Assembly (NCBI GenBank): GCA_051294375.1
Contig: JBJCIZ010000358.1
Coordinates: 1-64,000, forward strand
From: Paraspadella gotoi
Taxonomy: Eukaryota > Chaetognatha
Length of the DNA: 64,000 nucleotides
Direction: 5' to 3'
Part shown: positions 45,722-57,009 of the stretch, one piece after another
How positions within the stretch are numbered: position 1 is the stretch's first letter
Layout: each line of letters starts with the position of its first letter
Translations under genes and position numbers: made by a program
The notes under the pieces: generated by a model
Told to the model about the DNA's origin: nothing
What the model saw: the letters and a program-made list of their open reading frames with translations, nothing else
Database searches by the model: none

Positions 45722-46345
45722 ATTTTTTAAAGATTTGTTTTTCAATCTGGTGTTTAAAAATTCTAGGTAAGAAGTTAAAACACGGTATGGGATAGTTTAG
45801 AAGGGAGAAAATTAAACAATTAATCTCGTTACTAGTTGGTTTTCCAGTCAGAACAAATCTTCAGTTAAATAGATGGTAAAGAAATTCGAGCTACAATGAA
45901 TCTACACTGAATTTGAAGAGTTGCAGCCTAAACGACTGCAATAATATTGATTAAAAATTTGATTAGAAATCTTAAAAACATTTTTAAAAATGTAATAGAG
46001 AGACATTTTGATAAACACGTTCCAGTTAGAAAGAATTCAGGGTTAAAGTTTAAAAACGTTTTTACTTTTCAAGATACAAGTTGAAATTTAAAAATGTTCT
46101 CTATTACATTTTCTACAATTCATAATAAAGAATTCATAAAAAATATCAGATGGATTGGCCTTTTCGTTTGACCTGCAACTCTTTCAGATAGGTTCTTTTT
46201 ATTATATTATAATTAAAACGATATAAAATGGAGTAGATGCATCAAATGCTTAAAGTGAATACATTTTCGGAATCGCCAGGAGCTCAGCTTTCTGAATTTG
46301 TACTCCATTTTAGCCTATTTTGAAGTTGAATTGGAATGACCCTTT
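45722..46345 (-). repeat. Family D, reverse copy, proximal segment
   Basis: Reverse complement of 38520-39150, including the nested inverted repeats (AAAATGTCTCTCTATTAC and partner). Together with 42810-42999 it makes one family D unit interrupted by the hAT-like element. Confidence 0.85.
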
Positions 46346-46992
46346 TTCTTGGAAAACTTAAAAAATAAAATAAAACATTTTTGTACTTTTTGGAAATATT
46401 AAAGAATTACTCGTGTTAAGCTATCCGAATATGTCATTAGTAAAATTTTTCCGATTTTAACGTTCACTTCGATCATAGTGGGAGAGGGCCTTTTGCCAAA
46501 ATAGCCTGTCCATAATCAGGAGCAAGATGCTTAATTATACGAATGGATTCTTTTTAATAATGGCTTTACAAATTTTATAAGAGAAGTTATTATTAATCTT
46601 GAACAAATTCTTTAACTTGTGCTAAATATTCAAATATATAATTATATTGAAGTAAAATTTTTTCTAATAAATAGCTTTAAAAGAACCCTAACCTTGTGTT
46701 AAATAATAACGAGAGAATATCAATTATTTATAATATGTAGCTCTTAACTTAATTTGCGATTCATGAAAATGACGATTGAGGATTAAGGAAAATGGTACAG
46801 AAGCCACCACGAAAGTGATACTGATATTAAACATGTAAAACATAGGTTTAGGGTTATTTTTTATCATTAAAATAAATATTATGCTTAATAAAAATGATAA
46901 ATATTATATGACTTAAATTTTTGCTTTAACAATTTATTGTTTAATATTAAAGATTTAAGTAATTTTAAACAAAGTTTTTTGGGTGGGTTTTT
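46346..46992. other. AT-rich, no gene recognised
   Basis: Nothing supported. Confidence 0.4.
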
Positions 46993-49250
46993 AGTCGGAT
47001 CTGCTTATCAGCAGATCCCGACTCTATAATTCACTTTGTCGGTCAGTCGGTCCGCCCCATCAATATTGTCGGGCACTAACTTATATCATGTCAGAACATC
47101 GAATTATGATAAATTATGCAAAAAAAATGATGTCCATCCGTCCGTCTGTCTGACTGTCCGTCCATCTGTCAATCCCACCTTAGCAATAAACACCGATTAC
47201 TCGTGATTGGATGGATGGATTTGAATAAAATTTTGTGGGTGGGTAGGGAAGTGATATCGATAGATGTGGAATGATGGGAATATTGTAAATCTCAAGTTTT
47301 GCTTTAATCGGACCTCACATTGTGGAGAAATCTTAGGAAACCATCAAAATTCCTCCCTTTTTTCAACATTCTCACCTTTTAAGATTTTCGCCGATTCTGA
47401 CTTCCTCTTACAAACTTATAATTCCGCTAGTTAATTTTTTTTTCTTAAACGAGCGAAGGGAATCCACAACTTTCTGTTATTTTATGATTTCTGGGTAAAA
47501 AATATAATAAATTATATTAACGTTGGGATATTATGAAAGTGTAATATCTTATGAAGCCTGTGAGACTTAAATAATTTAAAAAATTCGCTTATTTTATTAT
47601 TGAAAATAACATCAAAGTGAAGAAGTTGAATGGCTTCCGGCTCCTTTCAGTAAACATCCCTGTTCTCTTCAATAAGATAAGTAAGTGACAAAAAAATTCA
47701 CATTTTCTTTATCCAAAAAACTTTATAGTTTTACTAGAGTACAATTTAGCCTTTTTTCTTTCAGAATCATTAAAAGAATTAAATTTTCATTTATTCTTAT
47801 GGGGGTGTCATTAGTTTTAAAATTCATTTTAATTTTGACTTAGTTTGAACTCATCCTGTAAGGAGGTTTCAGCATAAGTAATTCTAAAATTGTATCTTGT
47901 ATGTGCCCTATGATTATGGCTTCATTTTGGTACTATTGCCATCCCTTAAGCTTTATTCCTTCAAGATATTAGGAAAAATTAGTTTTTTCCTCAACCTTCC
48001 TTTTAATTTCTTTTTAAATAAAAATTTCGCGATTCAAACGCGACTATTTCATTTAAACCTGATCATTTTTGTGCAAAATCAGTATAAAATGAAAAAAGAA
48101 AAATAGGACAAGCCTCTTCAGACACAAAGCTATCAGAATCGCAAAATTCGAAGTCGCTCATGTAACAGGAACATATAGCAATCCGGTTTGCAATTTAAGT
48201 TTGTAAACTTCCATTTCATTTCTATAGTAAAAATGAGGTTTGAAAATTCTCCGGAGATGAGTAGTGCATTTCCCTGGCTTGTTTGATATTAAATCCTTTA
48301 TCAAATGCCATAAAACGAATAGGACAAGCTCTTTAGATATAACGCTTTCGAATCGTGCGTTTTTACAAGTTTTTTTAACCAAATTTCTGGCAAACGCGTT
48401 TGCAATTTGGGTAGTCAGATTTGAACGGAATTCTCTATTAGAAAAATGTTGAATTTTTTTTTAAGCGAGATTCTCGTCTAAATAACTAACTTTTATGAAG
48501 CTTGTGAAAAACCTTATTAAATATTTTTTTAAATTAATCAGGGTTGACATTAAAAAACCACCTAAAAAAAAACAAAATAAAAAAACCACTAAAAGTATTT
48601 TTTTTATATGCAAGTTGAAAAAATGATGCAAGGTGAAAAAATCTTCAAAGCATAAGGATCGTTGCAATTGCAGAGAGAGAGAGATAAAAACGAAATAAAA
48701 ACATGATGTTGCGATAGCAAAATGATAACATGCACAAATGCTATGCTTAATTTTACGAGTTCAATCCTAATTCAATTTTTTTTTAAATAAAAACGCAGAG
48801 AGAGAGAGAACGTCAGCAGCAGAGGTAGCCAGAAAAAAATAAAGAAATCAAAAGTCAGCAGTAGAAGCAGCTGGAGAAAAGAGAGAAAAAGAAAGCCCCT
48901 GCAGAGCCAGCTGCAGACTCGTTTTTTTTCCGATGAATCAGCACTAAAAATGATCATAAAAATAGCGCAAGTTGAAAAAATGATGGGAATTGTAAAAATG
49001 ATGCAAATTGAAAAAAATGATGTGAATAAAAATCGTTTGGTAATTAAAATATTTACTAAGATTGTGATCTAAGTTTTTTAAAAAGGTATATAAAACACTA
49101 AGTGTTCAACTAATTAAAAATCGAATCGTTTTTTGAGGATTTAAAAAAAATTGTAATTTATCATCTGATTAGCTGATTACCTACTATTTTCTTTTTTTTT
49201 CAACCGCTTAATTATTGTAGGCAGATCCGACATTGTTTGCTCAAACTTGT
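46993..49250 (+). mobile_element. Family A, complete copy with both ends, interrupted by family B
   Basis: L-end hairpin at 46993-47023 and R end (GTAGGCAGATCCGACATTG, TTTGCTCAAACTTG) at 49217-49250. The body holds GTCCGTC repeats, a family B insertion (47258-48600), minisatellite units (GATGCAAGGTGAAAAAATC type), GATCGTTGCAATTGCAGAGAG and more minisatellite. Without the insert the element is about 0.9 kb and noncoding. Read on the - strand, GTCGGATCTGC lies near one end and the same motif in a hairpin followed by CTAA near the other, as in Helentron/DINE-1-type elements. Confidence 0.75.
47258..48600 (+). repeat. Family B repeat, copy inserted in family A
   Basis: From ATCGATAGATGTGGAATGAT to CCACTAAAAGTATTTTTT, nearly identical to 50805-52152 apart from single-base indels. 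Landmarks: ACATTGTGGAGAAATCTTAG, CTGACTTCCTCTTACAAAC, AACATCCCTGTTCTCTTC, CCCTATGATTATGGCTTC. No coding potential recognised; the short ORFs are not conserved between copies. Confidence 0.85.
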
Positions 49251-49485
49251 TTAATGCCAACTCTGCTGAGGAAACGAGCCTAACGCTACCTTAATATCCC
49301 TTAGGCCTGATACGCCTGCCGACGGTTTCAATTTAATAAAGTTAAATAAAAAAAAAATATTTTTAAGATTTAAATTCGAGGTTATTTGCTTAAATATCTG
49401 TTCTAGAAAATATAGAAGAATCAGTAGACAATGTTAGAGATGAAAACTTTGTATTAATCCTTTCTTTTGTTGTTTGTTGAGATTA

Positions 49486-50030
49486 ATTAAAAACGAAAAT
49501 TTTCGTGGAACAACAATAAAGTTTTTTATTAACTTTGGACATGTTTCGGCTTACAACTCAAGCCTTCATCAGCATTTGAAATCACAAATAATTTATTTCA
49601 CAAACATTGAGAGAGGGGGAGAGTTCCAACAAAGAATTTTCTAAAGGAAAGTGGTCAGATGTGAGGACAGGTGAAGATGAGGACAGGGATGAAAAGGAGA
49701 GTGAATGTGAAATTGGTGAAAAGGGAGAGAGAGAGGGAGAGAGACACACAGAGAGAGAGAAATAATAGTATACATTAGGCAATGTACAACAAAGATAAAT
49801 AGTATTATAAACTAGACATAACAAAGATTGAAATAAATTAAATTAGGCTGTTTGTGCATTTTTGAAATATTGAAAATGAAATGGAAAAGGATAGTTTGTG
49901 AGGGATAGTTAAGATAAAGAGGTAAGAGAAAAATAAGTAAAAGAAAGAGCTCAAAATGAGTTGTAAGCCGAAACATGTCCAAAGTTAATAAAAAACTTTG
50001 TTGTTCCACGAAAATTTTCGTTTTTAATTA
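49486..50030 (-). repeat. Hammerhead-bearing repeat, copy 3, with inverted ends
   Basis: On the - strand: GTACATTGCCTAATGTAT, CT tract, CCTGTCCTCACATCTGACCACT, TTCTTTGTTGGAACTC, CAAATAATTT-type block, and a complete hammerhead core. The terminal segment 49486-49560 recurs inverted at 49955-50030 (AAGCCGAAACATGTCC, then AAAGTTAATAAAAAACTTTG and TTGTTCCACGAAAATTTTCG), but the right copy lacks CTGATGA. Inverted or partly duplicated ends are usual in Penelope-like elements. The repeat ends about 50 bp before the last GGA exon. Confidence 0.7.
49538..49575 (-). ncRNA. Hammerhead ribozyme-like core, best copy
   Basis: On the - strand CTGATGA (49572-49566), stem II GGCTT with AAGCC around a 7-nt loop, GAAA (49547-49544), ACATGT and then C. 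Compared with the copy at 5400 (GACTT/AAGTC) stem II shows a compensatory A-T to G-C change. Stem I can begin C-G, A-T. Confidence 0.7.
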
Positions 50031-50080
50031 AGAGATAAAAACTATTATTGCTCAACTTTTTCATTTTTTCTGTTGTTCAG

Positions 50081-50182
50081 GAATCCGTTAAACTCGAGTT
50101 CGAAGTTCGGTTCTCATTGGGCGACGCATCGTACTTGGATTCCGGCGAGACTCTCCCTTTGCCATCGCAAATTTTCTTTTGA
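50081..50182 (+). CDS. Gga: GGA clathrin adaptor, terminal gamma-ear exon
   Basis: Acceptor TGTTGTTCAG| in phase 0, then 33 codons and TGA (50180-50182). Translation ESVKLEFEVRFSLGDASYLD then SGETLPLPSQIFF. It continues directly from LLLANPNK of the preceding exon, as vertebrate GGAs continue 'NPQKEKVRLRYKLTFTMGDQTYNEMGDVDQFPPPETW'. The length and strand order fit the last beta strands of the ear. The C-terminal tail after PLP is not the usual '..P..W', a normal kind of divergence. No poly(A) signal was assigned. Confidence 0.93.
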   Translation, partial: ESVKLEFEVRFSLGDASYLDSGETLPLPSQIFF

Positions 50183-50536
50183 TCCTATTTTCTATCGCGA
50201 CTTTTTTCATTTTTTCAATTATTATTCTGGTGGTGATTTCTTCTTATTGTTAACTTTATTATCCACGTACAATTTTTGTTTTTTACAAAACAAGGGAAAA
50301 AAATCTTTCTGTGATTCTTATTTTTTAAAAAGGTATTGAAGTGTTCACTATAGTCACACGGAATTCAATTTCAGCACACTGTCATTTGATAGTTTAAAAA
50401 CTGCATACCACATACTTAGCATTCTGTTCGGTCGGCATAGAACGGAAAATTAAATCTAAGCCTAAACTAAGGTTTCTTTTTAAATTCATAGTCTTGAAAA
50501 AAGAAAAAAAAATTAAAATTCAATTTAGAACTAAAT
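50183..50536. other. GGA-FARSA intergenic region
   Basis: 354 bp between the GGA stop and the FARSA start. It must hold the GGA 3' UTR and the FARSA promoter and leader, or else the FARSA leader has its own upstream exon. No TATA box or poly(A) signal is convincing. Confidence 0.6.
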
Positions 50537-50662
50537 ATGGAAAATTTGACGACGGAGATTCTTCGAAGATTGGAGATTGCAGGGACTTTAAATTCGTTGA
50601 CGCTTTCGAAGGAATTGGAGCAAGATCATCAGAAAATCGTCGGGGCTATCAAGAGTCTTCAG
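50537..50662 (+). CDS. FARSA: Phenylalanyl-tRNA synthetase alpha subunit, first coding exon
   Basis: Encodes the N-terminus of cytosolic PheRS alpha, which with the beta subunit charges tRNA-Phe. ATG at 50537 in the context AAATATGG gives 42 codons: MENLTTEILRRLEIAGTLNS, LTLSKELEQDHQKIVGAIKS, LQ. This matches the family's N-terminal winged-helix module (human begins MADGQVAELLLRRLEA and has 'ELGMEHQAVVGAVKSLQALGE') with the same spacing. The exon ends in phase 0 at CAG|GTTTGT, directly after SLQ. The next exon was not found before 64000, so the first intron exceeds 13 kb. Same strand as GGA. Confidence 0.9.
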
Positions 50663-50756
50663 GTTTGTTGCTCACCTTATCCTCGACGAGATTTAATGAA
50701 GTTTTTTATCCAACGTCAACCATGTTATTGACCTTAAAATTCAAGCAATAACTTAG

Positions 50757-52155
50757 GAAGTCGCTATAGAAAAAGAAGCCAGTGACTTTTTTCTTATATT
50801 TTTATATCGATAGATGTGGAATGATGGGAATATTGTAAATCTCAAGTTTTGCTTTAATCGGACCTCACATTGTGGAGAAATCTTAGGAAACCCATCAAAA
50901 TTCCTCCCCTTTTTTTCAACATTCTCGACCTTTTAAGATTTTCGCCGATTCTGACTTCCTCTTACAAACTTATAATTCCGCTAGTTAATTTTTTTTTCTT
51001 AAACGAGCGAAGGGAATCCACAACTTTCTGTTATTTTATGATTTCTGGGTAAAAAATATAATAAATTATATTAACGTTGGGATATTATGAAAGTGTAATA
51101 TCTTATGAAGCCTGTGAGACTTAAATAATTAAAAAATTCGCTTATTTTATTATTGAAAAATAACATCAAAGTGAAGAAGTTGAATGGCTTCCGGCTCCTT
51201 TCAGTAAACATCCCTGTTCTCTTCAATAAGATAAGTAAGTGACAAAAAATTCACATTTTCTTTATCCAAAAAACTTTATAGTTTTACTAGAGTACAATTT
51301 AGCCTTTTTTCTTTCAGAATCATTAAAAGAATTAAATTTTCATTTATTCTTATGGGGGTGTCATTAGTTTTAAAATTCATTTTAATTTTGACTTAGTTTG
51401 ACACTCATCCTGTAAGGAGGTTTCAGCATAAGTAATTCTAAAATTGTATCTTGTATGTGCCCTATGATTATGGCTTCATTTTGGTACTATTGCCATCCCT
51501 TAAGCTTTATTCCTTCAAAAGATATTAGGAAAAATTAGTTTTTTTCTCAACCTTCCTTTTAATTTCTTTTTAAATAAAAATTTCGCGATTCAAACCGGAC
51601 TATTTCATTTAAACCTGATCATTTTTGTCAAAATCAGTATAAAATGAAAAAAGAAAAAATAGGACAAGCTCTTCAGACACAAAGCTATCAGAATCGCAAA
51701 ATTCGAAGTCGCTCATGTAACAGGAACATATAGCAATCCCGTTTGCAATTTTAAGTTTGTAAACTTTCCCTTTCATTTCTAAGTAAAAAGAGGTTGAAAT
51801 TCTCCGGAGATGAGTATGCATTTCCCTGGCTTGTTGATATTAAATCCTTATCAAATGCCATAAAACGAATAGGACAAGCTCTTTAGATATAACGCTCTCG
51901 GAATCGTGCGTTTTTACAAGTGTTTTTTAACCAAATTTCTGGCAAACGCGTTTGCAATTTGGGTAGTCAGATTTGAACGGAATTCTCTATTAGAAAAATG
52001 TTGAATTTTTTTTTGCGAGATTCTCGTCTAAATAACTAACTTTTTATGAAGCTTGTGAAAAACCTTATTAAATATATTTTTAAATTAATCAGGGTTGACA
52101 TTAAAAAACCCACCTAAAAAAAAACAAAATAAAAAAACCACTAAAAGTATTTTTT
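50757..52155 (+). repeat. Family B repeat, near-complete copy
   Basis: Starts about 48 bp further 5' than the copy at 47258 (GGAAGTCGCTATAGAAAAAG, AAGCCAGTGACTTTTTTC) and ends at the L hairpin of a family A copy. It begins about 95 bp after the FARSA donor. Confidence 0.85.
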
Positions 52156-52830
52156 AGTCGGATCTGCTTATCAGCAGATCCCGACTCTATAATTCACTTT
52201 GTCGGTCCGTCGGTCCGCCCCCTCAATATTGTTGGGCAGTCACTTATATCATGTCAGAACATCCAATTATGATAAATTATGCAAAAAAAACGATGTCCGT
52301 CCATCTGTCCGTCTCTGTCCATTCGTCCGTCCCACCTTAGCAAAAAACACCAATACTCGTTGATTGGATGGGCGAAGTTTAAATGAAATTTTGTTGGTGG
52401 ATAGGTAAGTGTTGAATGAGCTGTATATAAGTTTCGATGGAATCGTGCGATCGGATGAGGAAATGAGTTAAATGGAAAAACAAAAAAATTAATGTCACTA
52501 TTTGAACACCAATTGCTCATGAGTGGATGGGCTGGAATTGACCTGGAATTTTGTATTGTGGGTAGGAGAGTGTGTGATTGAGCTGGAAATCAGTTTTCGA
52601 TGGAATCGTTTGAGTGGAAATGAGTTTAAATGGAAAAAAAATAAACAAAAACCTGTTTCACTAATTGATTAATGCTTCTATAAATCCAATAATTAATCAG
52701 TTAATTAATCAATTAGTCAATTAATCAATAATTAATAATCAGTCAATCAATCCGTCCCACCTTAGTAAAAAGCTCCATAACTCGTGATTGGCTGTTGAAT
52801 GGAATGAAAATTAGTTCTATCGTTTTTTTT
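52156..52830 (+). mobile_element. Family A copy, L end and body
   Basis: Hairpin 52156-52186, then the GTCCGTC region, CACCTTAGCAAAAAACACC and repeated TGGAATGAGTTTAAATGG-type units, ending in AATTAATCA-rich DNA and a last CACCTTAGTAAAAAGCTCC unit at about 52748. No R end within reach. Confidence 0.7.
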
Positions 52831-55800
52831 GGTTTTAGACGTTTTTAATTCTCTAAGTAAAGAGTCGTCTTGCTGGGTTTTTTACGTTATTAATCTTTAT
52901 TACATTAAGAAAAGTCGTTTTATCGTTGTTATGTCCGTCTTTACAACCTGGAAAAATCGTCCTGTGCCCGGGGTTTTTCTAATGTAGTGTTGTGAGGTAG
53001 GTCGTTAATTTAATTTGATGTAACTAATGCCGGGTTAGACAATAATAAGAGTATTTCAATGTGGGATTAATGTACTGTTTAAACGTTGATGTGGATTGAC
53101 CGATGAAGTAGATAAGAAAAGAGTTCAAGAATATGAGTCATCTTATGTTACTTAATCCTTAACTTTATGTTTATTAATATACTCGCATATAGTAATTGAG
53201 CAATTTAATTCTTTTTGTTGATCGTCCGGAAAGCGCTTTCCTTGTAAAGTATATACCTTGGTTAGAAAGTAACAACGTTCGGTGACTAACTGTGTAGAAG
53301 AAGCCAAGAATACTAAAGTTTGTAGCAGGAAATTGTTGCAGAGTGGAAAAAATGACGAGGACTTTCAGAAATGGAAATATACTCAAAAATCATACAATGC
53401 ATATAGTCATTCATCTAATACACATGGAGTCATATCAACTTAATATCCCTTAGATGTCTCGTCGAAGATAATTCTTCGCTTTATAGGAAAAGAGAGAAAA
53501 AGAAAGATTAAAATGTTGAAGTTATATTACCTAATCTCTGGAATGATATAAAATCTTTGACAGGTTTGCATCCGCTCTAGGACAGAGGAGCTTAGGCTCA
53601 GTAACGATAAATATTGTCGCAAACTTCAGCTTTTTTTTTAAAATTCGCGCACGCTTTGGAAGTTTGTTAAGTTCAAATTTTTGAGAAAATTGGATAACTT
53701 TTGTATATTTGCCAAAGAATATTAGACTCAATTCAAAACATCTATATGTGCTCATATACATAGTCAGTAAAACCAAATGAACTTTAATTTAAGGACCTCC
53801 TCCCAACTTTCTCCTAAAACTTTAATATGGTTAAAAAGTTTATTTAATCAATATAAATACTGTTATTTATAGTGTTTTCTTTAAAAACGTAATGAATAGA
53901 GATTAGGAGCGTGATATATTGAGAATCATAATAGGACTTATTCTAAAAACTGAGGATCCCAATCGAGTTATTCATAATTAGATTCAGCTCCTTCTTTTCT
54001 CAATTAATTCATAAATAAAATTTTTCTTGCAAGCTTAATTAATACTATGAATATCATCGAGGGTCCGCCACACAAAAAATTTAAAGAAAACACTACTAAA
54101 CATTAATAATGTTTTGAACTTAACTTTACCATAATGAAATTCTTATATAATTTTTCTTACACTATATATGGAGGATCTTCCTATGTAATCTAACTCAGAA
54201 GAATGTGCACCGGTCATTTTGAGCCTCCATGTGCTCGTAACTCTTTACAGATAAACTATCCTTATTGATGCTGATAACTACTCTCCACACAAAGCAAAGC
54301 ACCCGAGAATATCATATTAAAAAACGAACTAATTTTTAATGATTATTTAGTCTCATATGCTCGGTGAATATAAGTACCACTCTATTTTAAATGTCAAAGA
54401 TGATTTTTATTCGGCAGATTAAGAATTGATATATCCTGTCACTAAGATACCAGTCATACCATTAGCCTCAACGTGATTTTATTTTCTACCAATGCCATAA
54501 TCTTTTAACTCATTGGAGACTTAATTACTGTGCCAAGACCAATGTCTTTACCATAATTAACATTCATTAGTTCTGTCGAGTGCTACAGCAAACATATAGT
54601 GTTACATAAAACAGGTACAATAAAAATTCCGATAAAAAATCTGTAAGCCAAAAGACTTAGAAATGTAATTTATTAGGCTTTTACAAAATTTGTTCTCATA
54701 AAGATATATTAAAAATGATAATGCAAGGCACAGATAATACAAATAAAAAAAAATATATATACTCTAAAATTAAATAAGATTGAAGTAAAAATATATATTT
54801 ATTATCTAGTCTAATTTTATCATCTCGCGATGTGAAATAAATACTATGCAGCTGCGTTATTATATAAGACATCGTAGAGGTCAGTTAGGTATATAGGTCT
54901 CAGTAGGTGAGGTAATGGTATATTGGGTGCTTCGGTGTGTGGAATAGATTGGTTTTTTGGTTCCATAACTTTATTCAACGTTGTCTGTGATGTCTTATAT
55001 AGTACAGTTATCAAATAGAAATTAGTTAATCGAACATGGGTTGTATAATTAAGCAGCTGTCTGGAAGCTTGGCAATCCGTCCTACATATTACATGTCGTA
55101 ATAACAAAATACGGAATACGTAAATACGTATCCATCCATATAAGTAGTCATAGCTCACGGTTGGTCTGTAGCATTGTATACTTGAATACATCATCGGGAG
55201 GACTGACGATTAACACACGTATGAAATGTTATCAGACGGTTACACGAGATGTAGGAAATCAGTAACATAAATACAACTATAAATATAAATTTTTTTCAGA
55301 ACCAATTATACTTACATAGCTTAATGACAGTAAGCTCTTAAATACTTAGATATATAATTAGTGGTTTAAGAACATCATGGCATATCATCTACTACTCAGC
55401 TAAATACCTTGACAAGATTGCATGATGTAAGAAATAAATGATTAAAAACTACAAACATGTAATTAACTATTTGTATTTTCCTAATAACAAATCTTCTAAT
55501 AAAGGTTGAGATGTAATATATAATTTTCTTTAAATTTCTTTAATCATTAATTTGGCATGTAAATCCTTTATGATCGGTAAAAATTTTCGTGTATAAACCT
55601 TATATAATAGGCATAATGCTACAGGGTCTTTTGTGGCTTACCCGATAATATGACATCTATAACCCCATTTTTAGTTATAACCTGTTTTAGTACTTGTTGT
55701 CTGTCTTATACATAATTACCTTAAAAACATAGATTTATTGATGATGAGACAAAATAATTGGTAAAATATGGAACTGAAATTAGTAGTCGCTTGATTAAAT

Positions 55801-57004
55801 TTAATTCTTACATGGATCACACAACTAATATAAATAACGTCACTATTACATTGTCATATGTGGGAGAACAAATAGTGCTTGTAGCTCGTGTTGACTCATT
55901 TTTCTTTAATTATCTTTGTGTAATATATTAAAACAATTCAAGATATTGATCTTCGATACTATATACGCTGGAGTATATGTTATCTTTTGATAGAATCTTA
56001 TCTGGATTTATAACAACTGAAAATTAAAAATACAGTAGAACCTTATAGAAATCTATATTTTACCTTTAGTTATTAAAATGTATTCCTTTTTTATTAAGAG
56101 TGGCACTTTTATTTAAGAGGTAGTCTACGGCATCAATAGTGACATAGTTATTTATCGTATAAAGATTTGTCAACTGAGGCACATCAAAAATAAGGTCAAA
56201 TCCTATAGTTTATATGTCCATATATATTAAGTTAATATTCATATATAAAATCAATTTTATGGTTAACAATTAATTTTAAAAATCTCAATATCTACATTTT
56301 TTTAACATTTTCTTGCGGGGAATGAGTACCTATATTTCAACCGTTGTAAGAGGAAAAAATTACTTTATGACATTTAAACTTCAGAAAGAAGTGATACTAA
56401 GTAACTTGTTGCGTACCTCACAACTTTTTTCTAGGAATCATTAAACATTCTGTCACTTCACCTCCATTGCTCAATACTACTCACCATTCCTTTAATTTTA
56501 ACTTTTTTAAACGAAAAAATATAACTATATTTTGATTAATAACTTTAACCAAAGTGGAGAAAGTGAGTGACAAGAGTGTGTCTTAAATTACAAGCTCTCG
56601 CGTCCTTTACTGATATCGTTTGACATATAGATGCTTTAAATTTTGAGTCTAATTTTGCAAAATTAGTACAAAAGCTTATCAAATTTTTCTCAAAAAAATT
56701 AATCTTAACCAACTTCAACTGCAATTTAAAAAAAACAACTGAGTTGCCGGACCAAATTTTTCGACTTAAGCCTAAAGCTTCTTGTCCAGACCAGCAAACC
56801 TTTCAGGTTTTTATCATATTCCAGAGATGCATCCGATCGTTAGCTCTACTAAAAAAGCTTGCGATACTAAATAATAATTTATCATTTAAAGAATATCAAC
56901 TGTCAAATGTGCAACAAGTTATAAAAGAACGACAAGTTGGATACTAACAAGATTTAACTTTAATTAATTTAATGGGCTTAAAAAGATGTCTGGTTCCTTG
57001 TAAA
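52831..57004. other. Repeat-poor, homopolymer-poor stretch, no gene recognised
   Basis: Unlike its surroundings it has few long A or T runs and no recognised repeat. Open frames (for example 54844-55194 on -, 56744-56947 on +) show no domain, start or splice support. No PheRS exon was seen. Confidence 0.4.
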
Positions 57005-57009
57005 ATATT

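Larger units (their letters stand above)
37664..50080 (+). other. Gga: GGA intron of 12.4 kb
   Basis: Donor GTAAGC at 37664, acceptor TGTTGTTCAG at 50071-50080, phase 0. Contains family A, C and D copies, the hAT-like element, one family B copy and two hammerhead-bearing repeats, one of which ends about 50 bp before the acceptor. Confidence 0.85.

Noticed and set aside
54844-55194. 116-codon - strand ORF
   Set aside because: No domain, no splice or start support, Tyr/Leu-rich composition as expected from AT-rich DNA.
56744-56947. Second FARSA exon
   Set aside because: The sequence does not match the segment after SLQ in PheRS alpha and has no acceptor in the right phase.
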